This document shows, one piece after another, positions 1-5,681 of a stretch of 5,681 nucleotides of DNA. The stretch covers positions 1-5,681 of the forward strand of contig JAGCWG010000354.1 of assembly GCA_017961965.1 (NCBI GenBank), given 5' to 3'. The position numbers and the translations under genes were made by a program. This DNA is from Bacteroidaceae bacterium (lineage in GTDB: Bacteria; Bacteroidota; Bacteroidia; Bacteroidales; Bacteroidaceae). The notes under the pieces were generated by a model. It searched no databases. It was not told the origin of the DNA and was given only the letters and a program-made list of their open reading frames with translations. How positions within the stretch are numbered: position 1 is the stretch's first letter; each line of letters starts with the position of its first letter.

Positions 1-776
1 TTCGCCTTTGCTGCATCGTTGTTGGCAAGTACAGTACCATCGAGCACACGGAGTCCTCCGCAGATGATGTTAGTGTTACCCGTGATACGGTACGTACCCT
101 TACCTTCCTTGATGAATCCAATCTCCTCTGCCACGTTGTCTTCTGCTGGGGCTATGCGTCCTGCAATGACAGCATCCGTATTGTCGCAACCCACCACGTA
201 GTAAGACTTAGGTGTGTTACTCTTCTTGTAGTAACCCATGAGACGGCTACCTTCCTCCATGTCAAGGTGTGCGATGCGTATGCCACGGTTACCTGACTCT
301 GCAGCAAGGTAAGTATCCTTGTGCAGGGTCACCTTGTTGTTCGCAAAACAGTTGTTCACCTTGCCTTCGGAAATACTCTTCTCCACCTCCTCTGGGTTGA
401 ATGTCTTACCGCCATGTCCCCAGATAAGTCCGTACATTCCTAAGTTTGAGACAACTTTCTTGTACGGATAGATATGTACCTCACCAGAGTAGTTTGTCCA
501 GTTAGGATATTTTGCGCCCTTGGCATTTCCGAGGAAACAGCGGTCTCCTCCTGAATATACATTCATGTTACCTTTGCCCGTGACTGTTGACATCCAGTAG
601 GAGTAACGTGAGGTGATGACATCAGTAGTCTTTCCACTTGCTATACTGATGGCATTCTCGTAAGTCACATAGTTGGATGTGTTCTCACAGAAGTTGATGG
701 TGTTGTCAGCAGCAACAGCAACACCCGAAAAGAGTGTTGCTGCTATAAGAGTGATTGTCTGTTTCTTGTTCATCAT
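1..776 (-). CDS. Secreted beta-helix / autotransporter-associated-repeat-like protein (5' part, runs off window)
   Basis: This open frame has 258 codons visible, starts at ATG 776 and is still open at the left edge, so only the N-terminal part is present. A second ATG follows immediately at 773; either could be used. Residues 1-23 form a signal peptide (MMNKKQTITLIAATLFSGVA, then VA-A), so the product is exported. The next 200 residues are rich in Asn, Gly, Thr and Tyr with alternating short strands. Around residues 223-258 the pattern GKGTYRITGNTN followed by GGLRVLDGTVLANN resembles the autotransporter-associated beta-strand repeat (PATR-like), in which a G-G-T strand precedes a 'tGG..v..GtL..n' strand. 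From this I infer a surface or secreted right-handed beta-helix. The rest of the protein, and any C-terminal sorting domain, lies outside the window. It lies 93 bp downstream of a GH43 gene on the same strand, so it may be a cell-surface glycan-binding or adhesive partner. The export call is firm; the function is not. Confidence 0.8.
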   Translation of the reverse strand, partial: MMNKKQTITLIAATLFSGVAVAADNTINFCENTSNYVTYENAISIASGKTTDVITSRYSYWMSTVTGKGNMNVYSGGDRCFLGNAKGAKYPNWTNYSGEVHIYPYKKVVSNLGMYGLIWGHGGKTFNPEEVEKSISEGKVNNCFANNKVTLHKDTYLAAESGNRGIRIAHLDMEEGSRLMGYYKKSNTPKSYYVVGCDNTDAVIAGRIAPAEDNVAEEIGFIKEGKGTYRITGNTNIICGGLRVLDGTVLANNDAAKA

Positions 777-783
777 TAAAGTG

Positions 784-824
784 AGGAGGTGGTGTGACAA
801 ACACGTCACACACTTTACCCTCCT
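784..824 (-). promoter_or_regulatory. Stem-loop in the leader, abutting the start codon of the leftmost gene
   Basis: On the minus strand AGGAGG (824-819) can pair with CCTCCT (789-784). Inside these lies a perfect 7-bp inner stem, GTGTGAC (811-805) with GTCACAC (798-792), closed by a 6-nt loop. An asymmetric internal loop separates the two stems. The structure ends only 7 nt before ATG 776 and has no U-tract after it, so it does not look like an intrinsic terminator. It may affect translation initiation or protect the 5' end of a processed mRNA. The AGGAGG is about 43 nt from the start, too far to act as an ordinary ribosome-binding site. The pairing is directly visible; any regulatory role is inference. 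Confidence 0.5.
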
Positions 825-840
825 ATTATTGAATAAATTT

Positions 841-868
841 TGAATTCTGAATTCTTAATTTTTAATTC
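841..868. repeat. AT-rich intergenic repeat with GAATTC/TTAATT units
   Basis: The sequence directly after the stop codon of the second GH43 gene consists of two GAATTC units one base apart (842-847 and 849-854), followed by TTAATTTTTAATTC. It is locally palindromic and simple in composition. Similar AATTAAGAATTC-type tracts occur in Bacteroidota intergenic DNA as I recall, but I cannot confirm copy number here. No promoter box is visible in the spacer. Confidence 0.45.
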
Positions 869-869
869 T

Positions 870-2324
870 TTAGTGTTGTCTGAAGTTCCACTTTGAGTTG
901 TCAGAATTGAAGTCGTACTTAGCAAGAGTTGGTGTACTGTCTCCGATAGAGTAGAGTACGAGAGTCTTGTTGATACCCTTCTTTCCTGGGATTACCTTTG
1001 GCATGATACGGAATGTTCCGTCTGTGAGTTGTTCGATGCGCCAGAGCTGTTCATCTGCGCCTGTGAACTTAGGAACAGTCGTAACCTCACACTTGGCAGT
1101 TGCTGCAAGGGCACGCTCAGTACCTTCGATAGTAATCTTGAAGTATGGGTTACTGAGGTAACCACCAGCCTCTGGTACTGCTGTTATTGTCCACTTCTGG
1201 TGAGGGCGGAACATATAGTCGCCGATGCGAGCGTCAATATTGCCCTTTGGCCATGTGTTGATGACCTCCTCAAGTTTCTGGTCTGCAACAGGCTTTACTG
1301 GCTCGTTGTTATCGTGTCCCCAGAATCGCATACGTGCCACCTGCATACGAACGAAGTCAACAGCAAGTTCGAGTGCATAGCCACGACGCTCTGACTCAAT
1401 CTCGTATGTGCCTTCCTTGAAACGGTCGCCAGCTACTGGCCATCCGTTCTTCCATAGGAGAGGACGAATACCGAGAACGCTACGTCCGCCTTGATTGAAG
1501 TCTGCCTCATAGTGGCATGACATAATCTCAACGCCTTCGTCTATTACTGTGCGTCCGAAGTGTCCAGGACCGCATACTCTGTCACCTGCAGCTATGACCA
1601 TCTTACCGCCACCAGCAATCATGTCACGACCTACATTGTCAATATATGGACCTGTAACCTTCTTTGAACGACCTACAACGATATTATATGTTGAGTTCAC
1701 TCCGTCACAGCATGTGCCGTGAGTACCGAGAAGGTAATACCAGCCGTCACGATAGATAAGGTCTGTAGCCTCACAGTCGATGGCAATGTCCTTTGCCTTA
1801 TTGCCCTTCACACGATGACCTGTCTTAGGGTCAAGCTCAATGAGGCGGATATTGCCGAAGTATGTTCCGTAAGATACCCACATCCTTCCGTCAGTAGGGT
1901 CAAGGAGTACTCCCGGGTCAATGGCATCGTTGTCCTCAAGACCGTCAGAAGATGCAACCTCTACTGGCTCAGAGTACTTGAAGTCAGGTGACTTAGGGTC
2001 GAGTGTCTTGTTCCACATGGTCAGTATTCGGCCATTGTGACCACCACCAAGACCACCACCTGTTGCACCATAGATAACGAGGTAACGGTCGCCAATCTTG
2101 ATAACATCAGGTGCTGCACCTCCACCGGGACGAACACCACCTGAGTGCCAGTTCCAGCCGTCCTCTGTTATGATACCTCAACTACCAGTACCGAATGTGT
2201 AATACTTTCCATCACACTCAGCAAGAGTTGATGGGTCATGAATATATGGTGTGCCAATCTGCGCATTCATGTTGAGTGCGCTAAATGATGAGCATATTGT
2301 CGCTAATATTATAGACTTTTTCAT
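870..2324 (-). pseudogene. Secreted GH43 glycosidase (arabinosidase-like) with ricin-type lectin domain, interrupted by one in-frame TGA
   Basis: The gene starts at ATG 2324 with a signal peptide (MKKSIILATICSSFSALNMN, then AQ) and would encode 484 residues, but codon 49 is TGA (2180-2178). The frame is otherwise open to TAA at 870. The GH43 five-bladed propeller spans about residues 24-325. The expected catalytic residues are D30 (HDPS, base), D136 (AIDPG, pKa modulator) and E185 (DCEATD, acid), with H255 in GPGHFGR as the likely propeller-centre histidine. Residues about 325-484 resemble a ricin-type beta-trefoil, with QKW (376-378), QLW (426-428) and SKW (478-480). The family acts mostly on arabinan or arabinoxylan side chains; exact specificity is unclear. 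A start at ATG 2018 would give 382 residues but lose the signal peptide and D30, so I regard it as an artefact. The reading around the TGA is GTGS-stop-GIITEDGW, where I expect Gly, so GGA to TGA is the simplest lesion. A real pseudogene and a base-calling error are both possible. Confidence 0.85.
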
Positions 2325-2334
2325 AATTATAGAT

Positions 2335-2370
2335 TAAGCCCCCTCCCGTCCTCCCCAAAGGGGGAGGTGA
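2335..2370. repeat. C/G-rich palindromic repeat, left copy
   Basis: The copy reads TAAGCCCCCTCCCGTC on the plus strand, then a hairpin of CCTCCCC (2350-2356) and GGGGAGG (2361-2367). It begins 11 bp upstream of the ATG of the second GH43 gene, so it would lie in that gene's leader. Its reverse complement is closely matched by the copy at 2461-2498. This type of CCTCCCC-AAAG-GGGGAGG unit is one I recall from Bacteroidota intergenic DNA; genomic copy number cannot be judged here. It lacks a U-tract on either strand, so I do not call it a terminator. Confidence 0.65.
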
Positions 2371-2460
2371 CTGATTATTGAGAGTGCTGTTTTTGGGTTT
2401 GTTAATTATTCTTGTTAACCGATAAGACAGTTTACGATTCCCCTTGCTGTGTGCCGTATG

Positions 2461-2498
2461 GCTTCCTCCCCCTTGGGGGAGTCAGAGGGGGGGCTTTA
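2461..2498. repeat. C/G-rich palindromic repeat, right copy (inverted)
   Basis: Read on the minus strand this copy begins with the TAA stop of the first GH43 gene and continues AGCCCCCCCTCTGACTCC, then a hairpin of CTCCCCC (2481-2475) and GGGGGAG (2472-2466). It matches the left copy in the opposite orientation over about 35 positions with a few differences. The two copies enclose about 90 bp that contain no open frame and no TAnnTTTG box on the minus strand. The copies could pair in the transcript between the two hydrolase genes. Confidence 0.65.
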
Positions 2499-4469
2499 CT
2501 TTGTCTTTATCGTCACGTTCTTGACAGGTTCGCCTTTCTCGTTGATGAATCGAACGCAGAAATCGCTCATACCAGGACCGTTGATGACGGCACCACGGAG
2601 GATGTTACGTCCCTTCTTGAGCGTTAAGCGTGGAGAGATACAATCATCCTTCACCATACGACGGTCGCCAGAGAGAAGGACTGCCTCCTCGCCATTGAGC
2701 CACCACATGGATGCTGAGTTAGAACCTACGGCAAGACGCACGTCCTTGATTTCCTCAGGACAGTCGATAACCGTTACTGCCCAGAAGAGAACACCATATA
2801 TTTGCTTCTCGTAATTCTCGGCAAAGCGGAGAAGCTTGACGTTGAAGCGGTTGCTTTCTACAGCATGCCACTTGAGTGTCTGGTTGCCAACAGTTACGCT
2901 TTCACCATCAGCAGGCATGGTTGTGCTGTGCTGAGTAGTGAAGTACTGCTTGCCGAACTCTGTACGGAGATAAGTATCTGTAAACACAGCGTTGCTGCGG
3001 TTAGGCTTGTCGATTGGTTCAAGAAGCATCCAACGACGGATGAATCCGTCCTCGTCTGGTGTCATGGCTGCATCAGTTGCTGGAGTGAAGTACTGCTCCT
3101 TTGGATGGTCGGCAAGAGTAATCCAGTCAACTTCCACTTCGCCCTTACCCTTGAGAGTGAGCTTGAGGTCATATACACCAGCTGCAATCTGCTTGACAGG
3201 TACGTTCACTTCTGCCCACTTGCCATTTGTGTTTGGCACAGGAAGAGTGACTTTAACCTTGCCAGAGAGTTCGAGCAAGAGATTAGCCTTGGCAGTAGTC
3301 TTTACCTTCACGCATACATTAGATGCTCCTGCATCCTTCAGTTCAATCTTGTTGTATGCTACCCATGCTCCGTTGGCAGGGAAGATAGTCTTCCAACCTT
3401 GGAAACAGTTGAGCGTGTCGTGGAACTCTATATGAGCACCATCGCCTATTGCGCTGTAGCGGTCAATCTGGAGAGGCTTGCGAGCATCACAGATTCCTAC
3501 GCCACGAAGGGTAGGGATGACCTTCTGTATTGTACCGTCAGCATTGAATGTGAGCGAGTCACAGCAGATACTACGGTTCTTGTCAAATGATGGAGAGTAT
3601 GCGTTATTGTGGTAGAACAAGTACCACTGACCATTGTACTGAACGATAGAGTGATGGTTTGTCCAGCATCCGTTCTCATGTTCGTCCATGATGACGCCCT
3701 TGAACTCCCAAGGACCAGTAGGACTGTCAGACATGGCGTATGCAAGACATTCAGTTGGGTTGTCTATCGTTCCGCCCTTGCCGTCTGGGTCGCCCTTCTT
3801 CTTGCGTACCCATGGGAAAGAGAGATAGTATTTGCCATTTGCCTCGAAGGCAAAAGGTCCTTCCTTGAATCCCTCTGGAAGACCCGTTACAGGTGCAGGT
3901 TTGCCGTCAAGTTCAAGAAGGTTGTCCTTGAGCTTGGCACTCATGATGCCACCGCCTCCCCAGAAGAGATAGGCGTTGCCGTCCTTTGCCTGAAGCACAC
4001 ATGGGTCGATACCCATCACTCCCTCTATGTTCTTCTCCTGTGGCACGTATGGTCCGTATGGGTGCTGAGCGATAGCCACACCTATACCGAATCCTCTGCC
4101 AGTCTTTGGAGCGTTAGGGAAGAAGAAGTAGTACTTGCCCTTATGCTCCACACAGTCTGGTGCCCACATCGAATATCCCTTAGGGTTGCCCCAAGGCACT
4201 TGTTCCTGTGATAGGATTACTCCGTGGTCGTTCCATTCTGTAAGGTCTGAAGAGGAGAACATGTGATAATCTGCCATGCAGAACCACTTTCTCTCTGGTT
4301 CCACAGGACTGATTATATCGTGTGATGGATACACGAATACTCTGTTGTTAAACACTCTTGCCGTTGGGTCTGCCGTAAACTGGTTACGTACCAACGGATT
4401 CTGTGCGTTTGCGCCGAGGGCAAAAATGCCTAATGCGCACGCTGTGGTTAGTTTTTGATAACAATTCAT
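2496..4469 (-). CDS. Secreted GH43 arabinofuranosidase/xylosidase-like enzyme with CBM6-like and jelly-roll C-terminal domains
   Basis: The 657-residue product is probably an exported hydrolase acting on arabinoxylan or related xylan side chains. Residues 1-22 are a signal peptide ending ALGANA before Q23. The GH43 propeller covers about 25-333. The catalytic triad is readable: D34 in TADPTARVF (base), D155 in GIDPCVLQ (pKa modulator) and E203 in KEGPF (acid), with the WTNHHS motif at 269-274. Residues about 335-452 form a CBM6-like beta-sandwich ending in EVEVDWITL. Residues about 470-657 are a further domain that starts GFIRRWMLLEPI. It carries a galactose-binding-like signature, SMWWLNGEEA (587-596) and LTLKKGRNILRGAV (615-628). 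The start at 4469 is the only ATG that gives a full signal peptide. The gene is intact and ends in TAA. A second GH43 gene follows 171 bp downstream without a visible promoter, which suggests cotranscription. Substrate specificity (arabinofuranosidase versus xylosidase) cannot be settled from sequence reading alone. Confidence 0.92.
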   Translation of the reverse strand: MNCYQKLTTACALGIFALGANAQNPLVRNQFTADPTARVFNNRVFVYPSHDIISPVEPERKWFCMADYHMFSSSDLTEWNDHGVILSQEQVPWGNPKGYSMWAPDCVEHKGKYYFFFPNAPKTGRGFGIGVAIAQHPYGPYVPQEKNIEGVMGIDPCVLQAKDGNAYLFWGGGGIMSAKLKDNLLELDGKPAPVTGLPEGFKEGPFAFEANGKYYLSFPWVRKKKGDPDGKGGTIDNPTECLAYAMSDSPTGPWEFKGVIMDEHENGCWTNHHSIVQYNGQWYLFYHNNAYSPSFDKNRSICCDSLTFNADGTIQKVIPTLRGVGICDARKPLQIDRYSAIGDGAHIEFHDTLNCFQGWKTIFPANGAWVAYNKIELKDAGASNVCVKVKTTAKANLLLELSGKVKVTLPVPNTNGKWAEVNVPVKQIAAGVYDLKLTLKGKGEVEVDWITLADHPKEQYFTPATDAAMTPDEDGFIRRWMLLEPIDKPNRSNAVFTDTYLRTEFGKQYFTTQHSTTMPADGESVTVGNQTLKWHAVESNRFNVKLLRFAENYEKQIYGVLFWAVTVIDCPEEIKDVRLAVGSNSASMWWLNGEEAVLLSGDRRMVKDDCISPRLTLKKGRNILRGAVINGPGMSDFCVRFINEKGEPVKNVTIKTK

Positions 4470-4503
4470 TTGTTTAAGGTATGTTGTTTTCAGTAAGCCG
4501 TTT

Positions 4504-4518
4504 TCGTATTTTATACGA
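4504..4518 (-). other. Small perfect stem-loop in the leader of the first GH43 gene
   Basis: TCGTAT and ATACGA form a perfect 6-bp inverted repeat with a 3-nt spacer, 35-49 nt upstream of ATG 4469. It lies downstream of the candidate promoter, so it would be in the 5' untranslated region. It is short and AT-rich, so chance is a real possibility. Confidence 0.3.
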
Positions 4519-4613
4519 TTTGTAATGCTTGTACGACTCCCCTAAGACTTTTATTTGTTCTATAGGTTTAAGCCAATTTTGAGTTTCTTTTAGAGAAAGA
4601 AATTAAATCGCTA

Positions 4614-4621
4614 CAAAGTTA
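4614..4621 (-). promoter_or_regulatory. Bacteroidota-type -7 box upstream of the first GH43 gene
   Basis: The minus strand reads TAACTTTG, an exact match to the TAnnTTTG -7 consensus of the Bacteroidota primary sigma factor. Transcription would start a few bases downstream and give a leader of roughly 135-140 nt. I see no good TTTG -33 element at the usual spacing, which would fit an activator-dependent promoter. It is the only such box on the minus strand of the 368-bp gap between 4470 and 4837, so I assign it to the hydrolase operon. Confidence 0.55.
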
Positions 4622-4647
4622 AACAATCCCACATACCTCTTTTTGCC

Positions 4648-4664
4648 CATTTGTTACATTTGTT
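4648..4664. repeat. Direct repeat upstream of the -7 box
   Basis: CATTTGTT occurs at 4648-4655 and again at 4657-4664, a 9-bp period. The pair lies 27-43 bp upstream of the TAACTTTG box, where an activator would be expected to bind. The region is AT-rich and the unit is short, so its role as an operator is only a suggestion. Confidence 0.3.
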
Positions 4665-4741
4665 TTCTCGTATGATGTATGAATACAACAATAGTACAAT
4701 TATACATTTTGCTTTTCTTGGTAGTGTTTGACATTTAGCAT

Positions 4742-4779
4742 AAAAAGAGCGTGCACCATCGTAGAAGCGAAGATGCACG
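4742..4779 (-). terminator. Intrinsic terminator of the helical repeat protein gene
   Basis: On the minus strand CGTGCATCTTCG (4779-4768) pairs with CGATGGTGCACG (4761-4750), with two mismatches and a 6-nt loop, followed by CTCTTTTTA (4749-4741). It lies about 58 nt after the stop codon at 4838. It ends the upstream unit and separates it from the hydrolase operon. A run of six T on the plus side (4785-4790) would allow function in both directions, although no plus-strand gene is seen. Confidence 0.75.
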
Positions 4780-4837
4780 TCCACTTTTTTGGGGGATGAA
4801 TAAATGTTTAATAACCTTTAGTCTTTAGTAAGTATAT

Positions 4838-5353
4838 TTATTTCTTGAGAGCTTTACCAAGGCTTGACTTCTTATTCTGCAAATTTTTTGCTTCTTCTGC
4901 CTGTTTCTTTGCATCGTTTACTTTAGCCTCTGCTTCTGCTTTTTTTGCTTCAGCTTGTGCCTTAGCTTCCTCTGCCTTTGCCTCAGCTTCAGCCTTTGCT
5001 GCTTCTGCTTGTTCCTTGGCTTCGTTTACCTTAGCTTCTGCCTGTGCTTTAGCGGCATCTACCTTTCCCTTAGCCTCATTCACTTTAGCATCAGCCTGTG
5101 CCTTAGCCTCATTAGCTTTTGCTTCTGCCTCTGCCTTTACAGCATTTGCCTGATCCTCTGCCTGCTTCTTTGCATCGTTTACTTTGGCCTCTGCCTCTGC
5201 CTTAGCAGCGTCTGCCTTAGCTTTGGCATCATCCTTTACTTTGTTTACTTGTTCCTTTGCAAGCTTCTTGAATGAACCGAGCTGTGCGTTGGCGTTGTTT
5301 GATACGCAGAACAAACCGATGGCAAGAATTGAGATGATGACTGATTTTTTCAT
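4838..5353 (-). CDS. Secreted Ala/Lys/Glu-rich helical repeat protein of unknown function
   Basis: The 171-residue product has a signal peptide (MKKSVIISILAIGLFCVSNN, then ANA before Q24), so it should be periplasmic or exported. Residues about 28-157 are almost pure Ala, Lys, Glu, Gln and Asn in units such as KAEAEAKVNDAKKQAE, predicted to be one long charged helix. Lys at 51, 62, 73, 84 and 95 mark an 11-residue period; from 102 onward the steps alternate 11 and 7 (102, 113, 120, 131, 138, 149, 156). The tail is basic (KKSSLGKALKK). There is no catalytic motif. Composition resembles LEA-like or apolipoprotein-like 11-mer proteins, but that may be convergence and I do not assign a function. 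The frame stays open upstream to an ATG at 5488, but the -7 box at 5433-5440 lies inside that extension and the signal peptide begins at 5353, so 5353 is the start. The gene has its own promoter and terminator. Confidence 0.88.
   Translation of the reverse strand: MKKSVIISILAIGLFCVSNNANAQLGSFKKLAKEQVNKVKDDAKAKADAAKAEAEAKVNDAKKQAEDQANAVKAEAEAKANEAKAQADAKVNEAKGKVDAAKAQAEAKVNEAKEQAEAAKAEAEAKAEEAKAQAEAKKAEAEAKVNDAKKQAEEAKNLQNKKSSLGKALKK
4899..4942 (-). repeat. Near-identical 44-bp segment, copy 1, within the helical repeat gene
   Basis: This segment encodes KAEAEAKVNDAKKQAE near the C-terminus (residues 138-153). It matches the segment at 5160-5203 except for about four bases, all at third codon positions. 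The two copies lie 261 bp apart in direct orientation and in frame. Confidence 0.7.
5160..5203 (-). repeat. Near-identical 44-bp segment, copy 2, within the helical repeat gene
   Basis: This segment encodes the same KAEAEAKVNDAKKQAE peptide near the N-terminal end of the helix (residues 51-66). Recombination between the copies would remove or add 87 codons without shifting frame. Confidence 0.7.
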
Positions 5354-5432
5354 AATGAACATGTTTTTAAAAGTTGATAATTTATTAATTAATACTACAA
5401 TGAAAGATGACATTTTTTTTCGTTTGCCGTTG

Positions 5433-5440
5433 CAAAGGTA
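5433..5440 (-). promoter_or_regulatory. Bacteroidota-type -7 box upstream of the helical repeat protein gene
   Basis: The minus strand reads TACCTTTG, an exact TAnnTTTG match, about 80 bp upstream of ATG 5353. It predicts a leader of roughly 70 nt that is A-rich and has no Shine-Dalgarno sequence, as is usual in Bacteroidota. No clear TTTG -33 element is seen at standard spacing. Confidence 0.55.
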
Positions 5441-5681
5441 AGTCGTTTTTTGTATCTTTTTTTGCTTTTTTGATGTTATATTGTTCAATTATTGCAGAAT
5501 ATTGCGCGTTGAGACAAAGTAGTTTGCAGTCATTGTATAATTTTCACTTTGGCAACAAAAACACGTGTAAAGTCCTTTGTTTTCGCTATTTCATTTATAC
5601 TTTAAATTCATTTTATTTGCATTTGTTGCACCATTAGAAGCATTTTACATGTTATGTTTTGGTTAGTAATGAACACAGAAA
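5441..5681. other. AT-rich non-coding DNA at the right edge
   Basis: No convincing gene, RNA or repeat is visible here. Short open frames on the plus strand have no signal peptide or family likeness, and their composition is that of random AT-rich DNA. With 5354-5440 this makes about 330 bp without a gene; the only supported element in it is the promoter box. Confidence 0.5.

Noticed and set aside
870..2018. A 382-residue protein starting at ATG 2018 as a normal intact gene
   Set aside because: The same frame continues upstream to ATG 2324 with a signal peptide and the GH43 HDPS motif; only the TGA at 2178-2180 separates them. The short form lacks the catalytic base and export signal.
2130..2180. 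Selenocysteine or genome-wide reassignment of UGA
   Set aside because: GH43 enzymes are not selenoproteins and no obvious selenocysteine-insertion hairpin follows the TGA. The other three frames, about 1,080 codons, use no in-frame TGA, and every visible stop is TAA, so global recoding has no support.
2461..2498. Intrinsic terminator after the first GH43 gene
   Set aside because: The hairpin is not followed by a U-tract on the minus strand, and it matches an inverted copy nearby, so it is better described as a repeat.
2802..3590. 262-residue plus-strand frame inside the first GH43 gene
   Set aside because: It lies wholly antisense to a well-supported enzyme and its translation shows no recognisable domain.
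4845..5275. Plus-strand frames rich in Ala/Ser or Cys/Leu opposite the helical repeat gene
   Set aside because: They are by-products of the repetitive GCN/AAR codons on the minus strand and have no independent start signal or family likeness.
4838..5353. CRISPR array or tandem DNA repeat locus
   Set aside because: The periodic pattern is codon-phased, in frame and protein-coding, with no constant repeat separated by unique spacers.
4838..5488. Longer form of the helical repeat protein starting at ATG 5488
   Set aside because: The extra 45 residues are encoded by AT-rich DNA that contains a promoter box, and they would bury the signal peptide inside the protein.

Overview
This window looks like chromosomal DNA from a gut or rumen Bacteroidota, most like Prevotella or Bacteroides. 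The clues are two secreted family 43 glycoside hydrolases, TAnnTTTG-type -7 promoter boxes, A/T-rich leaders without Shine-Dalgarno sequences at the starts, and a C/G-rich palindromic repeat of a kind I recall from Bacteroidota genomes. That placement is inference from style, not from a marker gene. All recognisable genes are on the minus strand, so transcription runs right to left.

The layout, in transcription order, is as follows. Positions 5354-5681 are AT-rich non-coding DNA holding a promoter for a small secreted Ala/Lys/Glu-rich helical repeat protein (4838-5353). That gene ends in a clear intrinsic terminator (4742-4779). A 368-bp leader region (4470-4837) then carries a -7 box and a direct repeat upstream of a 657-residue secreted GH43 enzyme with a CBM6-like module and an extra C-terminal jelly-roll-like domain (2496-4469). 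A 164-bp interval bounded by two inverted copies of a C/G-rich palindromic repeat (2335-2498) separates it from a second GH43 gene (870-2324). This second gene has one in-frame TGA at codon 49 and is otherwise intact. A 93-bp spacer with an AT repeat and a long hairpin precedes the 5' part of a secreted beta-helix-like gene (1-776) that runs off the left edge.

The two GH43 genes and the partial secreted gene have no visible promoter between them and probably form one transcription unit. It would be devoted to attacking arabinose-containing plant polysaccharides such as arabinan or arabinoxylan outside the cytoplasm. No SusC/SusD pair or regulator is visible, so calling it a polysaccharide utilisation locus would go beyond the data. 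The helical repeat protein is separately transcribed and its function is unknown.

I see no convincing new defence, mobile or RNA system. The items most worth a second look are the single nonsense codon in an otherwise intact GH43 gene, the inverted repeat pair between the two hydrolase genes, the mixed 11/18-residue periodicity of the helical protein, and the hairpin abutting the start codon of the leftmost gene.
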